DNA of 64,000 bases, taken from Petrocella atlantisensis (lineage in GTDB: Bacteria > Bacillota > Clostridia > Lachnospirales > Vallitaleaceae). The notes under the pieces are model-generated. The model searched no databases, had not been told where the DNA came from, and worked only from the letters and a program-made list of their open reading frames with translations. The position numbers and the translations under genes are program-made. Below, piece by piece: positions 56,668 through 64,000 of the stretch (position 1 is its first letter; each line of letters begins with the position of its first letter). The stretch lies in the NCBI RefSeq assembly GCF_900538275.1, contig NZ_LR130778.1:930001-994000 (forward strand), written 5' to 3'.

Positions 56668-57726
56668 TCATGGTGTCATGATTTCTATGAATTCATTAAA
56701 TATAGGGTCTGTATCATGAGGTCCGGGACAAGCTTCCGGATGAAATTGAATACTATAAATCTGATGTTCATGATGTTTCATACCTTCGACTGTACCATCA
56801 TTTAAATTGATATGAGTAACTACTACACCTTCAGGAAGTCCATCTTCACAAACCACATAGCCGTGGTTCTGAGAAGTAATCATAACCCGACCTGTACTTA
56901 GGTCTTTAACCGGATGGTTCGCACCTCTATGTCCAAACTTTAACTTCTCTGTATCGCCCTCAAGGGCCAACGCCAGCAATTGATGTCCTAGACAAATACC
57001 TGTTATCGGTTTTTTGCCAATAAGTTTTTTAATCTCATGTATAACGGTTGCTACGTCTTTAGGATCACCAGGTCCGTTGGATAGAAAAACACCATCTGGA
57101 CTAAGAGCAAGTATTTCTTCTGCTTTCGTATGCGCAGGTACTAAGGTTATTTTACAATTTCTATTTTTAAAAGATCTTAAAATATTATTTTTAATACCAA
57201 AGTCCATGGCTACAATATGAATACCGTCGCCTTCTATCACTTTTACTTCTTTAGAAGTGACCTCTTCAACCGCCTTGTCATTATGAAAACCATTAAATTT
57301 ACTAGCAATTTGACTCTGTGTTAGGTCTCTTACTGTAATGATACCCTTCATGGTACCTGAATTTCTGATTATTTTTGTTAATGCTCTTGTGTCAATACCT
57401 TCGATACCTAATATCTTATGACGGTTTAGATACTCATCGATTTCAAATTCGCAACGCCAATTGTTTGGATTGTCCGCCTTTTCTCTGACAACAAAGCCTT
57501 TTACTTTAACGCTGGCGGATTCATGGTCATCTAGGTTCAAACCATAATTACCAATCATAGGGTAGGTCATGGTTACAATCTGGCCGTAATAAGAAGGATC
57601 TGTCAAAATTTCTTGATAGCCGGTCATGCTGGTATTAAAAACAACCTCACCGACAGTCTCCTTCATATATCCAAAAGCTTTGCCTTCAAATACTGTTCCA
57701 TTTTCTAATATAAGTTTTGCCTTCAT
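56668..57726 (-). CDS. carA: Carbamoyl-phosphate synthase small subunit
   Basis: A 352-aa glutamine amidotransferase subunit. The class I GATase triad is Cys in GICLGHQLLALALEGD and the His-x-Glu near the end (IQFHPEACPGP). The N-terminal CPSase_sm domain (MTGYQEILTDPSYYGQIVTM) is complete. It supplies ammonia to CarB. Confidence 0.95.
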   Translation of the reverse strand: MKAKLILENGTVFEGKAFGYMKETVGEVVFNTSMTGYQEILTDPSYYGQIVTMTYPMIGNYGLNLDDHESASVKVKGFVVREKADNPNNWRCEFEIDEYLNRHKILGIEGIDTRALTKIIRNSGTMKGIITVRDLTQSQIASKFNGFHNDKAVEEVTSKEVKVIEGDGIHIVAMDFGIKNNILRSFKNRNCKITLVPAHTKAEEILALSPDGVFLSNGPGDPKDVATVIHEIKKLIGKKPITGICLGHQLLALALEGDTEKLKFGHRGANHPVKDLSTGRVMITSQNHGYVVCEDGLPEGVVVTHINLNDGTVEGMKHHEHQIYSIQFHPEACPGPHDTDPIFNEFIEIMTP

Positions 57727-57740
57727 GATAGGATTCCTCT

Positions 57741-58664
57741 CTATAAAACGCGGTTAAGATCAGCTTTCATGTCCAGTGCCGCTTGACGTGAGGCTTTTGC
57801 AAAATCTTTGGCATCAAAGTCCTTTTTATAAGCGGGTTTTTGGTAAGCAGCAATGATGCCTCTTGAGGAATTTACAATAGCCCCCAAGCCATCTTTATTA
57901 AAACAACCTGCAAGATCTTCAGCTGTTGCCCCTTGTGCCCCATAGCCCGGTACTAAAAAGTACGTCTTGGGCATAATGCCTCTCAGTACTTGACCCTGCT
58001 TAGAATGGGTTGCACCTACGACAGCACCAATTCTGCTATAACCGGATTGTCCCATATAAGCTTCACCCCATTTTGAGACCAGCCCACCCATGTACTCATA
58101 CAAGTGTTCGGACCCCACCATAATGTCTTGGATTTCACCGCTGTTTGGGTTGGAGGTTTTTACCAGCACGAACAGACCTTTATCATAGGCTTCGCAGTTA
58201 CTCATATAAGGTTCTATGGAATCGTACCCAAGATATGGGTTCAATGTTATAAAGTCTTCTTTATAGACTTCAAATTGATTCTCTTCCACTAACACACGAC
58301 CGATATGGCCATCAGAATAGCTTTCGGCTGTTGAAGCAATATCACTTCTTTTGATATCTCCAATAACAACCATACCTTTTTCCTTAGAATAAGCGATGGT
58401 ATCAATATAAGCTTGCATACCTGCTGCCCCATACTGTTCGTACATGGCGACTTGTGGCTTAACTGCTGGTACAATGTCATAAATCTCGTCAATAATAGCT
58501 TTGTTGAACAAGAGGAAGGCATATGCGGCACCGGATAATGTTTTTCCATAAGCATCATAAGCTTTTTCACGAATATATTCCGGTATATAATCCAGTCTTG
58601 GGTCCAAACCAACAACCGTCGGATTCTGTGTTTCATTTATTTTCTTAATAAGCTGATCAATCAT
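57741..58664 (-). CDS. pyrF: Orotidine 5'-phosphate decarboxylase (long type)
   Basis: A 307-aa OMP decarboxylase of the longer (type 2) group. The active-site motif is VIGDIKRSDIASTAESY (DxKxxD) and the substrate region is VGLDPRLDYIP. VPGYGAQGATAEDL is the phosphate-binding loop. It converts OMP to UMP. It lies 2 bp after pyrC. Confidence 0.94.
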   Translation of the reverse strand: MIDQLIKKINETQNPTVVGLDPRLDYIPEYIREKAYDAYGKTLSGAAYAFLLFNKAIIDEIYDIVPAVKPQVAMYEQYGAAGMQAYIDTIAYSKEKGMVVIGDIKRSDIASTAESYSDGHIGRVLVEENQFEVYKEDFITLNPYLGYDSIEPYMSNCEAYDKGLFVLVKTSNPNSGEIQDIMVGSEHLYEYMGGLVSKWGEAYMGQSGYSRIGAVVGATHSKQGQVLRGIMPKTYFLVPGYGAQGATAEDLAGCFNKDGLGAIVNSSRGIIAAYQKPAYKKDFDAKDFAKASRQAALDMKADLNRVL

Positions 58665-58666
58665 TC

Positions 58667-59959
58667 TTATACCTCCTGATTTTCATTGTCGTCATATTTT
58701 ATCACACCTTTTACAAGGGTGTACTTAACTTTACCAGTTACTTTTACCCCATCATAAGGCGTATTACGTCCTTTGGACTTAAATGTGTTCTTATCAATCA
58801 CATAATCTTCTTCGGGTTGTATGATGGTTATGTCTGCCATTTTCCCTACTTCCAAGCTACCTTTATCAATCCCTAACAACTTGGCAGGATTCAAGCTCAT
58901 CTTTTCTATAAGTTGACTCGGTGTTAGAAGTCCAGAATGTACCAGTGTTTGTAAAGACAATCCAAGGGCTGTTTCAAGACCTACTATGCCGTTGGCCGCA
59001 CTGTCAAAGCCACTATCTTTTTCTGAAGGTGCATGTGGTGCATGATCTGTGGCTATTATGTCTATTGTACCATCTTTTAGTCCTTCAAGTATGGCATTTA
59101 CATCTGCTTGGGTTCTAAGAGGCGGGTTCATTTTCATGTTGGCGTCTTGTCCATCTACAGCTTCATCTGTTAAGGTGAAATGATGAGGACATACCTCTGC
59201 GGTTACGTGAATACCTTTGCTTTTTGCCTCTCTTATTAAATCCACACTTCCAGCTGTACTGACATGGCAAAGGTGCAGTCTTGCCCCTGTACTTTTTGCA
59301 AGTAGAATATCTCTGGCTGTAATAATGTCTTCTGCATCATTAGGTATGCCAGGAAGTCCCAGTTCTTTTGATCGTTGACCATCATTCATACAGCCACCAT
59401 TAGCCAGATCATCGTCTTCACAATGGGATAAAACCGGAATATTAAGTCTTGCTGCTTCAAACATGGCTGTTTTAAGAATTTTGGCATTTAAGACCGACCG
59501 CCCATCTTCACTAATGGCAATGGCACCACTGTCTACCATCATATCAATTGATGCTAATACTTCACCTTTTTGACCAAGGGTAATGGCGCCAATAGGCAGT
59601 ACATGGGCATGACCTTTCTCTTTGGCCTTCTTAATGATATGTTTGATAATCTTAGGTGAATCGATAACCGGTTTGGTATTAGGCATACAGCATACCGTGG
59701 TAAAACCACCTGCTACAGCGCTTAAAGTACCTGACTCAATATCTTCCTTATATTCATATCCCGGTTCTCTTAGATGAACATGAACATCAATGAGTCCAGG
59801 TATTACCCAACATCCTTTTGCATCAATGATGGTTACGTCTTTGTTATCTGGAATATGGCCGATTTTTTTTATTTTTCCCCGTTCCACCAATATATCGGAT
59901 ATTTCATCTCTTCCAGATGACGGATCAATGATTCTACCATGCTTAATAAGTATTTTCAT
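58667..59959 (-). CDS. pyrC: Dihydroorotase
   Basis: A 430-aa class I dihydroorotase. Zinc ligands are in LIDVHVHLREPGYE (HxH), VLSHCEDDDL and LHLCHVSTAGSV, and the catalytic Asp is in IIATDHAPHAPSEKD. It closes carbamoyl aspartate to dihydroorotate. It is the first gene of the operon after the PyrR leader and starts behind ATGGAGG. The usual partner pyrB is not in the window. Confidence 0.95.
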   Translation of the reverse strand: MKILIKHGRIIDPSSGRDEISDILVERGKIKKIGHIPDNKDVTIIDAKGCWVIPGLIDVHVHLREPGYEYKEDIESGTLSAVAGGFTTVCCMPNTKPVIDSPKIIKHIIKKAKEKGHAHVLPIGAITLGQKGEVLASIDMMVDSGAIAISEDGRSVLNAKILKTAMFEAARLNIPVLSHCEDDDLANGGCMNDGQRSKELGLPGIPNDAEDIITARDILLAKSTGARLHLCHVSTAGSVDLIREAKSKGIHVTAEVCPHHFTLTDEAVDGQDANMKMNPPLRTQADVNAILEGLKDGTIDIIATDHAPHAPSEKDSGFDSAANGIVGLETALGLSLQTLVHSGLLTPSQLIEKMSLNPAKLLGIDKGSLEVGKMADITIIQPEEDYVIDKNTFKSKGRNTPYDGVKVTGKVKYTLVKGVIKYDDNENQEV

Positions 59960-60007
59960 TGGCTACCTCCATTTCTAAATGAACTTAAATGATTGTGGTT
60001 ATAAAAA

Positions 60008-60047
60008 AACAATAAACGAATTGGCTTAATACCAATCATTTATTGTT
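60008..60047 (-). terminator. Attenuator terminator of the pyr operon
   Basis: Minus-strand arm AACAATAAATGATTGG (60032-60047) pairs with 60008-60024 around a 7-nt loop (60025-60031), followed by T at 60003-60009. The leader ORF stop codon (60026-60028) lies in the loop. Confidence 0.85.
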
Positions 60048-60166
60048 CTATAAACGTCAACGGCTAATTCTGACAGATTGGTATAATACATACCCTCTAC
60101 CAAATTACTTGTTACACACTTTATCCTTTTTTTCTCACTATAAAAATACGCACCGATGTCTCGCAT
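60026..60166 (-). CDS. Leader ORF of the pyr operon (46 codons)
   Basis: The ATG at 60164-60166 follows GGGAGG by 7 nt; another ATG directly upstream (60167-60169) is closer. The product is MRDIGAYFYSEKKRIKC... ending TINDWY, without recognised domains. The SD is the 3' edge of a PyrR-binding motif and the stop codon is in the loop of the attenuator terminator. A ribosome reaching the stop would cover the 5' arm of the terminator. The position therefore suggests a regulatory leader peptide, although an ordinary small protein is possible. Confidence 0.6.
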   Translation of the reverse strand: MRDIGAYFYSEKKRIKCVTSNLVEGMYYTNLSELAVDVYRTINDWY

Positions 60167-60173
60167 CATATTT

Positions 60174-60207
60174 CCTCCCTTTTCGGCCTCTCTGGACCAA
60201 TTTAAAG
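60174..60207 (-). promoter_or_regulatory. PyrR-binding RNA motif in the pyr leader
   Basis: The minus strand reads CTTTAAATTGGTCCAGAGAG then GCCGAAAAGGGAGG. This contains the conserved GTCCAGAGAGGC loop and flanking stem of the PyrR-bound anti-antiterminator of Bacillus. Its 3' edge is the SD of the leader ORF. Confidence 0.85.
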
Positions 60208-60249
60208 TTAGCATGCGTAACGCTAAATATGCTTTATTAATTTCAATAG

Positions 60250-60278
60250 ATTTTAACATAGGGTATCTAGAATGTCAA
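60250..60278 (-). promoter_or_regulatory. Promoter of the pyr operon
   Basis: TTGACA (60273-60278) and TAAAAT (60250-60255), 17-bp spacer, about 35 bp before the PyrR motif. The leader is about 285 nt. Confidence 0.75.
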
Positions 60279-60308
60279 CGGTTATGTTATCCTAGTCATG
60301 GTTAATCA

Positions 60309-61373
60309 TCACATATTTTTTAATCGCTCGGCTTGATCTGCCGTGGTGAGACTATCAATAAGCTCATCTAGATCACCATTTAAAATTGCTTCCAGTTTAT
60401 GTAATGTTAATTTGATTCTATGATCCGTCACACGTCCTTGTGGGAAATTATAGGTTCTTATTTTTTCACTACGATCGCCTGTACCGACTTGGCTTTTTCT
60501 ACTCTCAGCTTGTTCTGATTGCTGTTTCTGAAGCTCCATCTCATAGAGTCTTGAACGTAGAACTTGTAAAGCCTTGTCTTTATTTTTCAGTTGTGATTTA
60601 CCATCTTGACAGGATACAACCAAGCCTGTTGGGATATGGGTAACACGTACTGCTGAGTCTGTTGTATTAACCGATTGGCCACCATTTCCGGAGGATCTAA
60701 ATACATCAATTCGTAAATCATTCATATCCAGTTCGACTTCAACATCCTCAACTTCCGGCATCATTGCAACAGTTACCGTTGAAGTATGAATCCTGCCACC
60801 TGATTCTGTAGCGGGAATTCTTTGTACTCGATGGACACCACTTTCATACTTGAGTTTTGAATATACATTATTGCCACTGATTTCAAAAATAATTTCTTTG
60901 AAACCACCAATACCGTTTTCATTCACTGAAACGACATCTATCTTCCATCTTCTTGAATCCGCATAATGACTATACATTCTATACAACTCAGCATTAAATA
61001 AAGCAGCCTCATCGCCACCGGCACCTGCTCTTATCTCGACAAAAACATTCTTTTCATCATTTGGGTCTTTTGGTATAAGTAGAATTTTGATTTCATCTTC
61101 TAGTATCGTTAACAAGGATTTACTCTCTGCTAACTCTTCCTTGGCCATTTCTTTCATTTCTTCATCAGACTCTTCGTCTAAAATCATCAACATTTCTTCA
61201 ATGTTATTTTTTGTTGCAACATATTGCTTATACTTTTCAACAATAGTTGACAAATCACTATGTTCTTTCATCAACTTGCGCCATCGATCTTGTTGGGAAA
61301 TCATCTCCGGGTCATTAATCATTTGAGATATGTCTTCATACCTTGCAACCAGACCCTCTAATCTATCAAACAT
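60309..61373 (-). CDS. prfA: Peptide chain release factor 1
   Basis: A 354-aa class I release factor. The GGQ loop is [17 protein letters not shown] near 233, with Asn and Ser flanking instead of the usual Ala and His. The stop-codon recognition PxT motif is in [15 protein letters not shown], which marks RF1 (UAA/UAG) and not RF2. It is followed on the same strand after prmC, the usual order. Confidence 0.95.
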   Translation of the reverse strand: MFDRLEGLVARYEDISQMINDPEMISQQDRWRKLMKEHSDLSTIVEKYKQYVATKNNIEEMLMILDEESDEEMKEMAKEELAESKSLLTILEDEIKILLIPKDPNDEKNVFVEIRAGAGGDEAALFNAELYRMYSHYADSRRWKIDVVSVNENGIGGFKEIIFEISGNNVYSKLKYESGVHRVQRIPATESGGRIHTSTVTVAMMPEVEDVEVELDMNDLRIDVFRSSGNGGQSVNTTDSAVRVTHIPTGLVVSCQDGKSQLKNKDKALQVLRSRLYEMELQKQQSEQAESRKSQVGTGDRSEKIRTYNFPQGRVTDHRIKLTLHKLEAILNGDLDELIDSLTTADQAERLKNM

Positions 61374-61388
61374 CTTTTCACCTCTATT

Positions 61389-62252
61389 TTAATTTCTAAC
61401 TTGTTTATGCCCAATAACCATTCGGTCATTTCCAGACAAGTCTTTATAACCTTTTACATTTTGGTAATTATTTTCTTCCATCAACCTACAAACAGCTTCC
61501 ATTTGATCATGGCCAATTTCAAAAAGTAGATAGCCACCTTCTTTTAAGTAAGGCTTACCTTCTACAACAATGCGTCTATAAAAATCTAATCCGTCGATGC
61601 CACCATCCAGTGCTAAGTTTGGTTCCCGGTCTTTGACTTCTATGCTCAGACCATGAATGGTTTCTGTACATATATAGGGCGGATTAGAAATAATCATATC
61701 CACGCTTAATTGAGGCAATTCTAGAAATAGATCACTTTCATATAATGTAAGTCTATCACTTACATCTAGATTAAGACCATTTTCCTGGGTTATAGAAATT
61801 GCTTCATTTGATACATCGACACCATATACATGAATATCTGCACATTCCTTTAACAATGTTATACCAATGCAACCACTACCACAACACATATCTATAACAT
61901 CTTTCATTCTTTTTTCTTTGATTATAGATATGGCTTTTTCCACCAGTTCTTCTGTTTCAAATCTAGGTATTAAGACATGACCATTAACCTTGAAATCATA
62001 ACCATAAAAATTTTGATATCCTAGTATATGTTGAAGAGGTTCCCCTGATAAACGGCGCCGTATAAGATTCATAAAACTGAGATAAATCTCATCTGACAAA
62101 GTCTTTTCCTGTAAAAGTGTAAGCTCTGTCATACTACATCCTAGTAGTTCAGCTAATAACCACCTGGCATCCACTTCGGAATCTTGTTTGTTCGCAATAT
62201 CGAATTCTTTTTTAGCATCTGCTAATACCTCACTGATTTTATGCTGATTCAT
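61389..62252 (-). CDS. prmC: Release factor glutamine methyltransferase
   Basis: A 287-aa SAM methyltransferase that methylates the Gln of the GGQ loop of release factors. VIDMCCGSGCIGITLL is the SAM-binding motif and MIISNPPYIC the catalytic NPPY. It lies 15 bp upstream of prfA and overlaps the preceding gene by 14 bp. Confidence 0.95.
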   Translation of the reverse strand: MNQHKISEVLADAKKEFDIANKQDSEVDARWLLAELLGCSMTELTLLQEKTLSDEIYLSFMNLIRRRLSGEPLQHILGYQNFYGYDFKVNGHVLIPRFETEELVEKAISIIKEKRMKDVIDMCCGSGCIGITLLKECADIHVYGVDVSNEAISITQENGLNLDVSDRLTLYESDLFLELPQLSVDMIISNPPYICTETIHGLSIEVKDREPNLALDGGIDGLDFYRRIVVEGKPYLKEGGYLLFEIGHDQMEAVCRLMEENNYQNVKGYKDLSGNDRMVIGHKQVRN

Positions 62253-63180
62253 CTATGGGTTCATCTTTCCATGTGTCTTCTTCTAATACATTCATAAAGG
62301 CTGTAATAGCTATTTCTACCTGGCTTTCATCTGGCTCACTGGTTGTGATTCTTTGCAGGGCCATACCAGGTGATGCAAAAATATTAATAAGTCCATTGTC
62401 AAACTTACCGAATATTTTTAGTAACTCATAGGAAATACCTGCAATCAAAGGCAATGCCAATAGCCTTACACCGATACGTAACCAAAAAGTCTGAACATTA
62501 ATAATGGTCAATACAACAATGCTCACCGTCACAATTATAAAAATAAAGTTGGTGCCACATCGCTTGTGAAAACGTGAATGTTTCATAACATTCTCTATTG
62601 TAACTTCATCACCACTTTCATAGCAATTAATGGTTTTGTGCTCAGCACCATGGTATTCGAATACTCTTTGTATATCCTTCATTTTGGAGATAAGGAAAAT
62701 ATAACCAATTAAGATTAGAATTCTAATAATTCCATCCATCAGATTCATCCAACGGCCTTCCGGTAAAAACCTTCCCATGATTTGAGACAAAAATGCCGGT
62801 ACAATGAAAAATAAACCAATGGACAATGCTAATGCAAGTACCATTGAAATCACAATAACAATATCGTTCATACGATCGCCAAATTTTGCTTCAAGAAACT
62901 TTTCAAACTTCGAAGGGGCTTCCTCTTCACCTTCTACTTCAAAAAACTCGGCTGAGAAGGTAAGAATCTTCATACCAATAACCATAGATTCCAAAAATGC
63001 AACCCCACCACGAATCAAAGGTAAGCCTAAGATTTTGTAACGTTTTGTCAAACTCACATATTCTCTTTTATCTAATACTATTTTTTGATCGGATGTTCTA
63101 ACGGCTGTAGCGTACTTCTCATTGTTTCTCATCATGACGCCTTCAATGACCGCTTGACCACCAATACTTGGTCGTTCCAT
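62239..63180 (-). CDS. DUF1385 (YqhQ-like) membrane protein
   Basis: A 313-aa protein. The N-terminus SIGGQAVIEGVMMRNNEKYA and the central FEYHGAEHKTINCYE plus HSRFHKRCGTNFIFI are hallmarks of DUF1385. Four TM segments lie at about 110-140, 152-168, 208-232 and 234-255. It is commonly found between rpmE and prmC in Clostridia, as here. The function is not established. Confidence 0.88.
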   Translation of the reverse strand: MERPSIGGQAVIEGVMMRNNEKYATAVRTSDQKIVLDKREYVSLTKRYKILGLPLIRGGVAFLESMVIGMKILTFSAEFFEVEGEEEAPSKFEKFLEAKFGDRMNDIVIVISMVLALALSIGLFFIVPAFLSQIMGRFLPEGRWMNLMDGIIRILILIGYIFLISKMKDIQRVFEYHGAEHKTINCYESGDEVTIENVMKHSRFHKRCGTNFIFIIVTVSIVVLTIINVQTFWLRIGVRLLALPLIAGISYELLKIFGKFDNGLINIFASPGMALQRITTSEPDESQVEIAITAFMNVLEEDTWKDEPIDESA

Positions 63181-63305
63181 AATATCACTTCCATCTGTTT
63201 ATATTTATCCCAAACACCATAGCTCTGCATTTAAGATTTCTTTAGTATATCACACTCTTATTAGAGCTGCCAATAAAAATCCAATACCCCATAACCTTTA
63301 TAGAA

Positions 63306-63331
63306 AAGAGCTGAGGAAAACCTCAGCTCTT
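63306..63331. terminator. Terminator hairpin between rpmE and the DUF1385 gene
   Basis: AAGAGCTGAGG/CCTCAGCTCTT with a 4-nt loop. The T-run is stronger on the plus strand; the minus strand has CTTTTC. The rest of 63181-63432 holds only the repeat at 63395 and no gene. Confidence 0.7.
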
Positions 63332-63394
63332 CGTTTTTTCTTCTTTAGGAAAGTCTCTGCTATGTAACGATCAAGTAAATCTTTCCTGCCGGAA

Positions 63395-63432
63395 CAATTT
63401 GCACTGCAAAGCGAGGCGTAGCCTCTTTGTTC
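63395..63432. repeat. Palindromic intergenic repeat, copy 3
   Basis: Thirty-eight bp almost identical to 14871-14908 in inverse orientation, ending directly at the rpmE stop codon. It shares the GCGAGGCGTAGCCTCTTTG core with copy 1. Confidence 0.85.
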
Positions 63433-63651
63433 TTATGCTTCTGTGTTTTGTCTGAATTTACGATTGAATTTATCAATACGTCCACGTGCCTGAACAGATT
63501 TTTGTTGACCTGTATAGAACGGATGACATTTTGAGCAAATCTCTACGTGTATAGATTCATTTGTAGTCCCAGTAACAAATTCGTTGCCGCAGTTACATTT
63601 AACTGTTGCTTGATTATAAACCGGATGAATGCCTTGCTTCATTCTTTTCAC
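63433..63651 (-). CDS. rpmE: 50S ribosomal protein L31 (zinc-binding type)
   Basis: A 72-aa ribosomal protein with Cys ligands in [13 protein letters not shown] and [13 protein letters not shown], so the zinc-containing form. The C-terminus [12 protein letters not shown] is typical. It lies between rho and the DUF1385 gene as in many Firmicutes. Confidence 0.95.
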   Translation of the reverse strand: MKRMKQGIHPVYNQATVKCNCGNEFVTGTTNESIHVEICSKCHPFYTGQQKSVQARGRIDKFNRKFRQNTEA

Positions 63652-63776
63652 CTCTTTCGCCCGTGCTAATATTATATGACCGACATAATATATCGAGCAA
63701 TATTTTCGATTGAGAATTAATTTTTCTCAAAACAGCTCTTAAATTATAACATAAATATTTTTACTTATCAATCTTT

Positions 63777-64000
63777 TTAATAGTTTGACAAAATATTTTT
63801 TGATAGTTTATGAATGTACTCAGCATTTGACTTCGTATCCATAAAGACTTTCAACATAGAATCAATGACATCTTCTGATCTCATATTGGCACTGACTTTT
63901 CTTAGTTTGTTAACAGCTTCCAGTTCTTCTTCCGTATAAAGCAAATCGTCTTTACGCGTACTGGATTTGGATAAATCTATGGCTGGGAATATGCGACGTT
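63777..64000 (-). CDS. rho: Transcription termination factor Rho, C-terminal part (window edge)
   Basis: The last 74 residues in frame to a TAA at 63777-63779. RRIFPAIDLSKSSTRKDDLL matches the conserved end of the Rho ATPase domain (PAID...SxTRxxxLL), followed by the C-terminal helix. The gene continues beyond the window. The rho-rpmE order supports the call. Confidence 0.9.
   Translation of the reverse strand, partial: RRIFPAIDLSKSSTRKDDLLYTEEELEAVNKLRKVSANMRSEDVIDSMLKVFMDTKSNAEYIHKLSKNILSNY

Noticed and set aside
1-64000. CRISPR arrays, prophage or restriction-modification genes
   Set aside because: No spaced direct repeats, cas genes, phage structural genes or methylase/nuclease pairs were seen; the only mobile DNA is the ISEcp1-like unit.

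Overview
The window looks like a chromosomal segment of an endospore-forming, motile, anaerobic Clostridia bacterium (low-GC Firmicutes, Lachnospirales or Vallitalea-like by gene style). The evidence is a SigH-type sigma factor, three tRNA-responsive T-box leaders, PyrR-type control of the pyr operon, Rae1/YacP and Mini-RNase III, two chemoreceptors, and an Hsp70/DUF5717-type cluster of the kind seen in Lachnospiraceae. Almost everything lies on the minus strand.

Layout. 1-2.6 kb: an SsuA/TauA-like ABC importer whose binding protein converges on its permease and ATPase. 2.6-8.9 kb: a membrane PAS-GGDEF-EAL gene split in two by a 3.9-kb transposition unit. The unit is made of an ISEcp1-like IS1380 element plus a captured chemoreceptor gene and is flanked by a 5-bp direct repeat; removing it restores one 758-codon frame. 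8.9-14.9 kb: a putative zinc metalloprotease, tRNA-Thr, then cysE-cysS-mrnC-rlmB-yacP-sigH behind a cysteine T-box. 14.9-21.4 kb: a PTS enzyme I homologue lacking its catalytic residues, a zinc-ribbon TPR membrane protein, a 47-aa protein, folC, an HtrA protease and a lysine-rich small protein. 21.4-26.7 kb: leuA behind a leucine T-box, and a 74-aa membrane protein plus valS behind a valine T-box.

26.7-40.7 kb: a compact eight-gene operon with four Hsp70/actin-fold proteins (one fused to a vWA domain, one with degenerate nucleotide motifs), a helical protein, a TPR protein, a coiled-coil membrane protein and a DUF5717-like 1006-aa protein. No DnaJ or GrpE is encoded with it. This is the best candidate for an undescribed system. 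40.8-47.5 kb: a CobD/HisC-like aminotransferase, deoC, asnA, an H-NOX chemoreceptor, msrA and small conserved genes. 47.6-50.4 kb: a murD-murL pair, suggesting the route that adds L-Glu and then epimerises it in peptidoglycan synthesis. 50.5-50.9 kb: a likely structured ncRNA of unknown class.

51.0-60.2 kb: a complete pyrC-pyrF-carA-carB-pyrK-pyrD-pyrE operon. Its leader holds a PyrR-binding motif overlapping the ribosome binding site of a 46-47 codon ORF, and the stop codon of that ORF lies in the loop of the intrinsic terminator. This suggests translation-coupled attenuation. 60.3-64 kb: prfA, prmC, a DUF1385 protein, rpmE and the 3' end of rho. A 38-bp palindromic intergenic repeat occurs just 3' of three genes.
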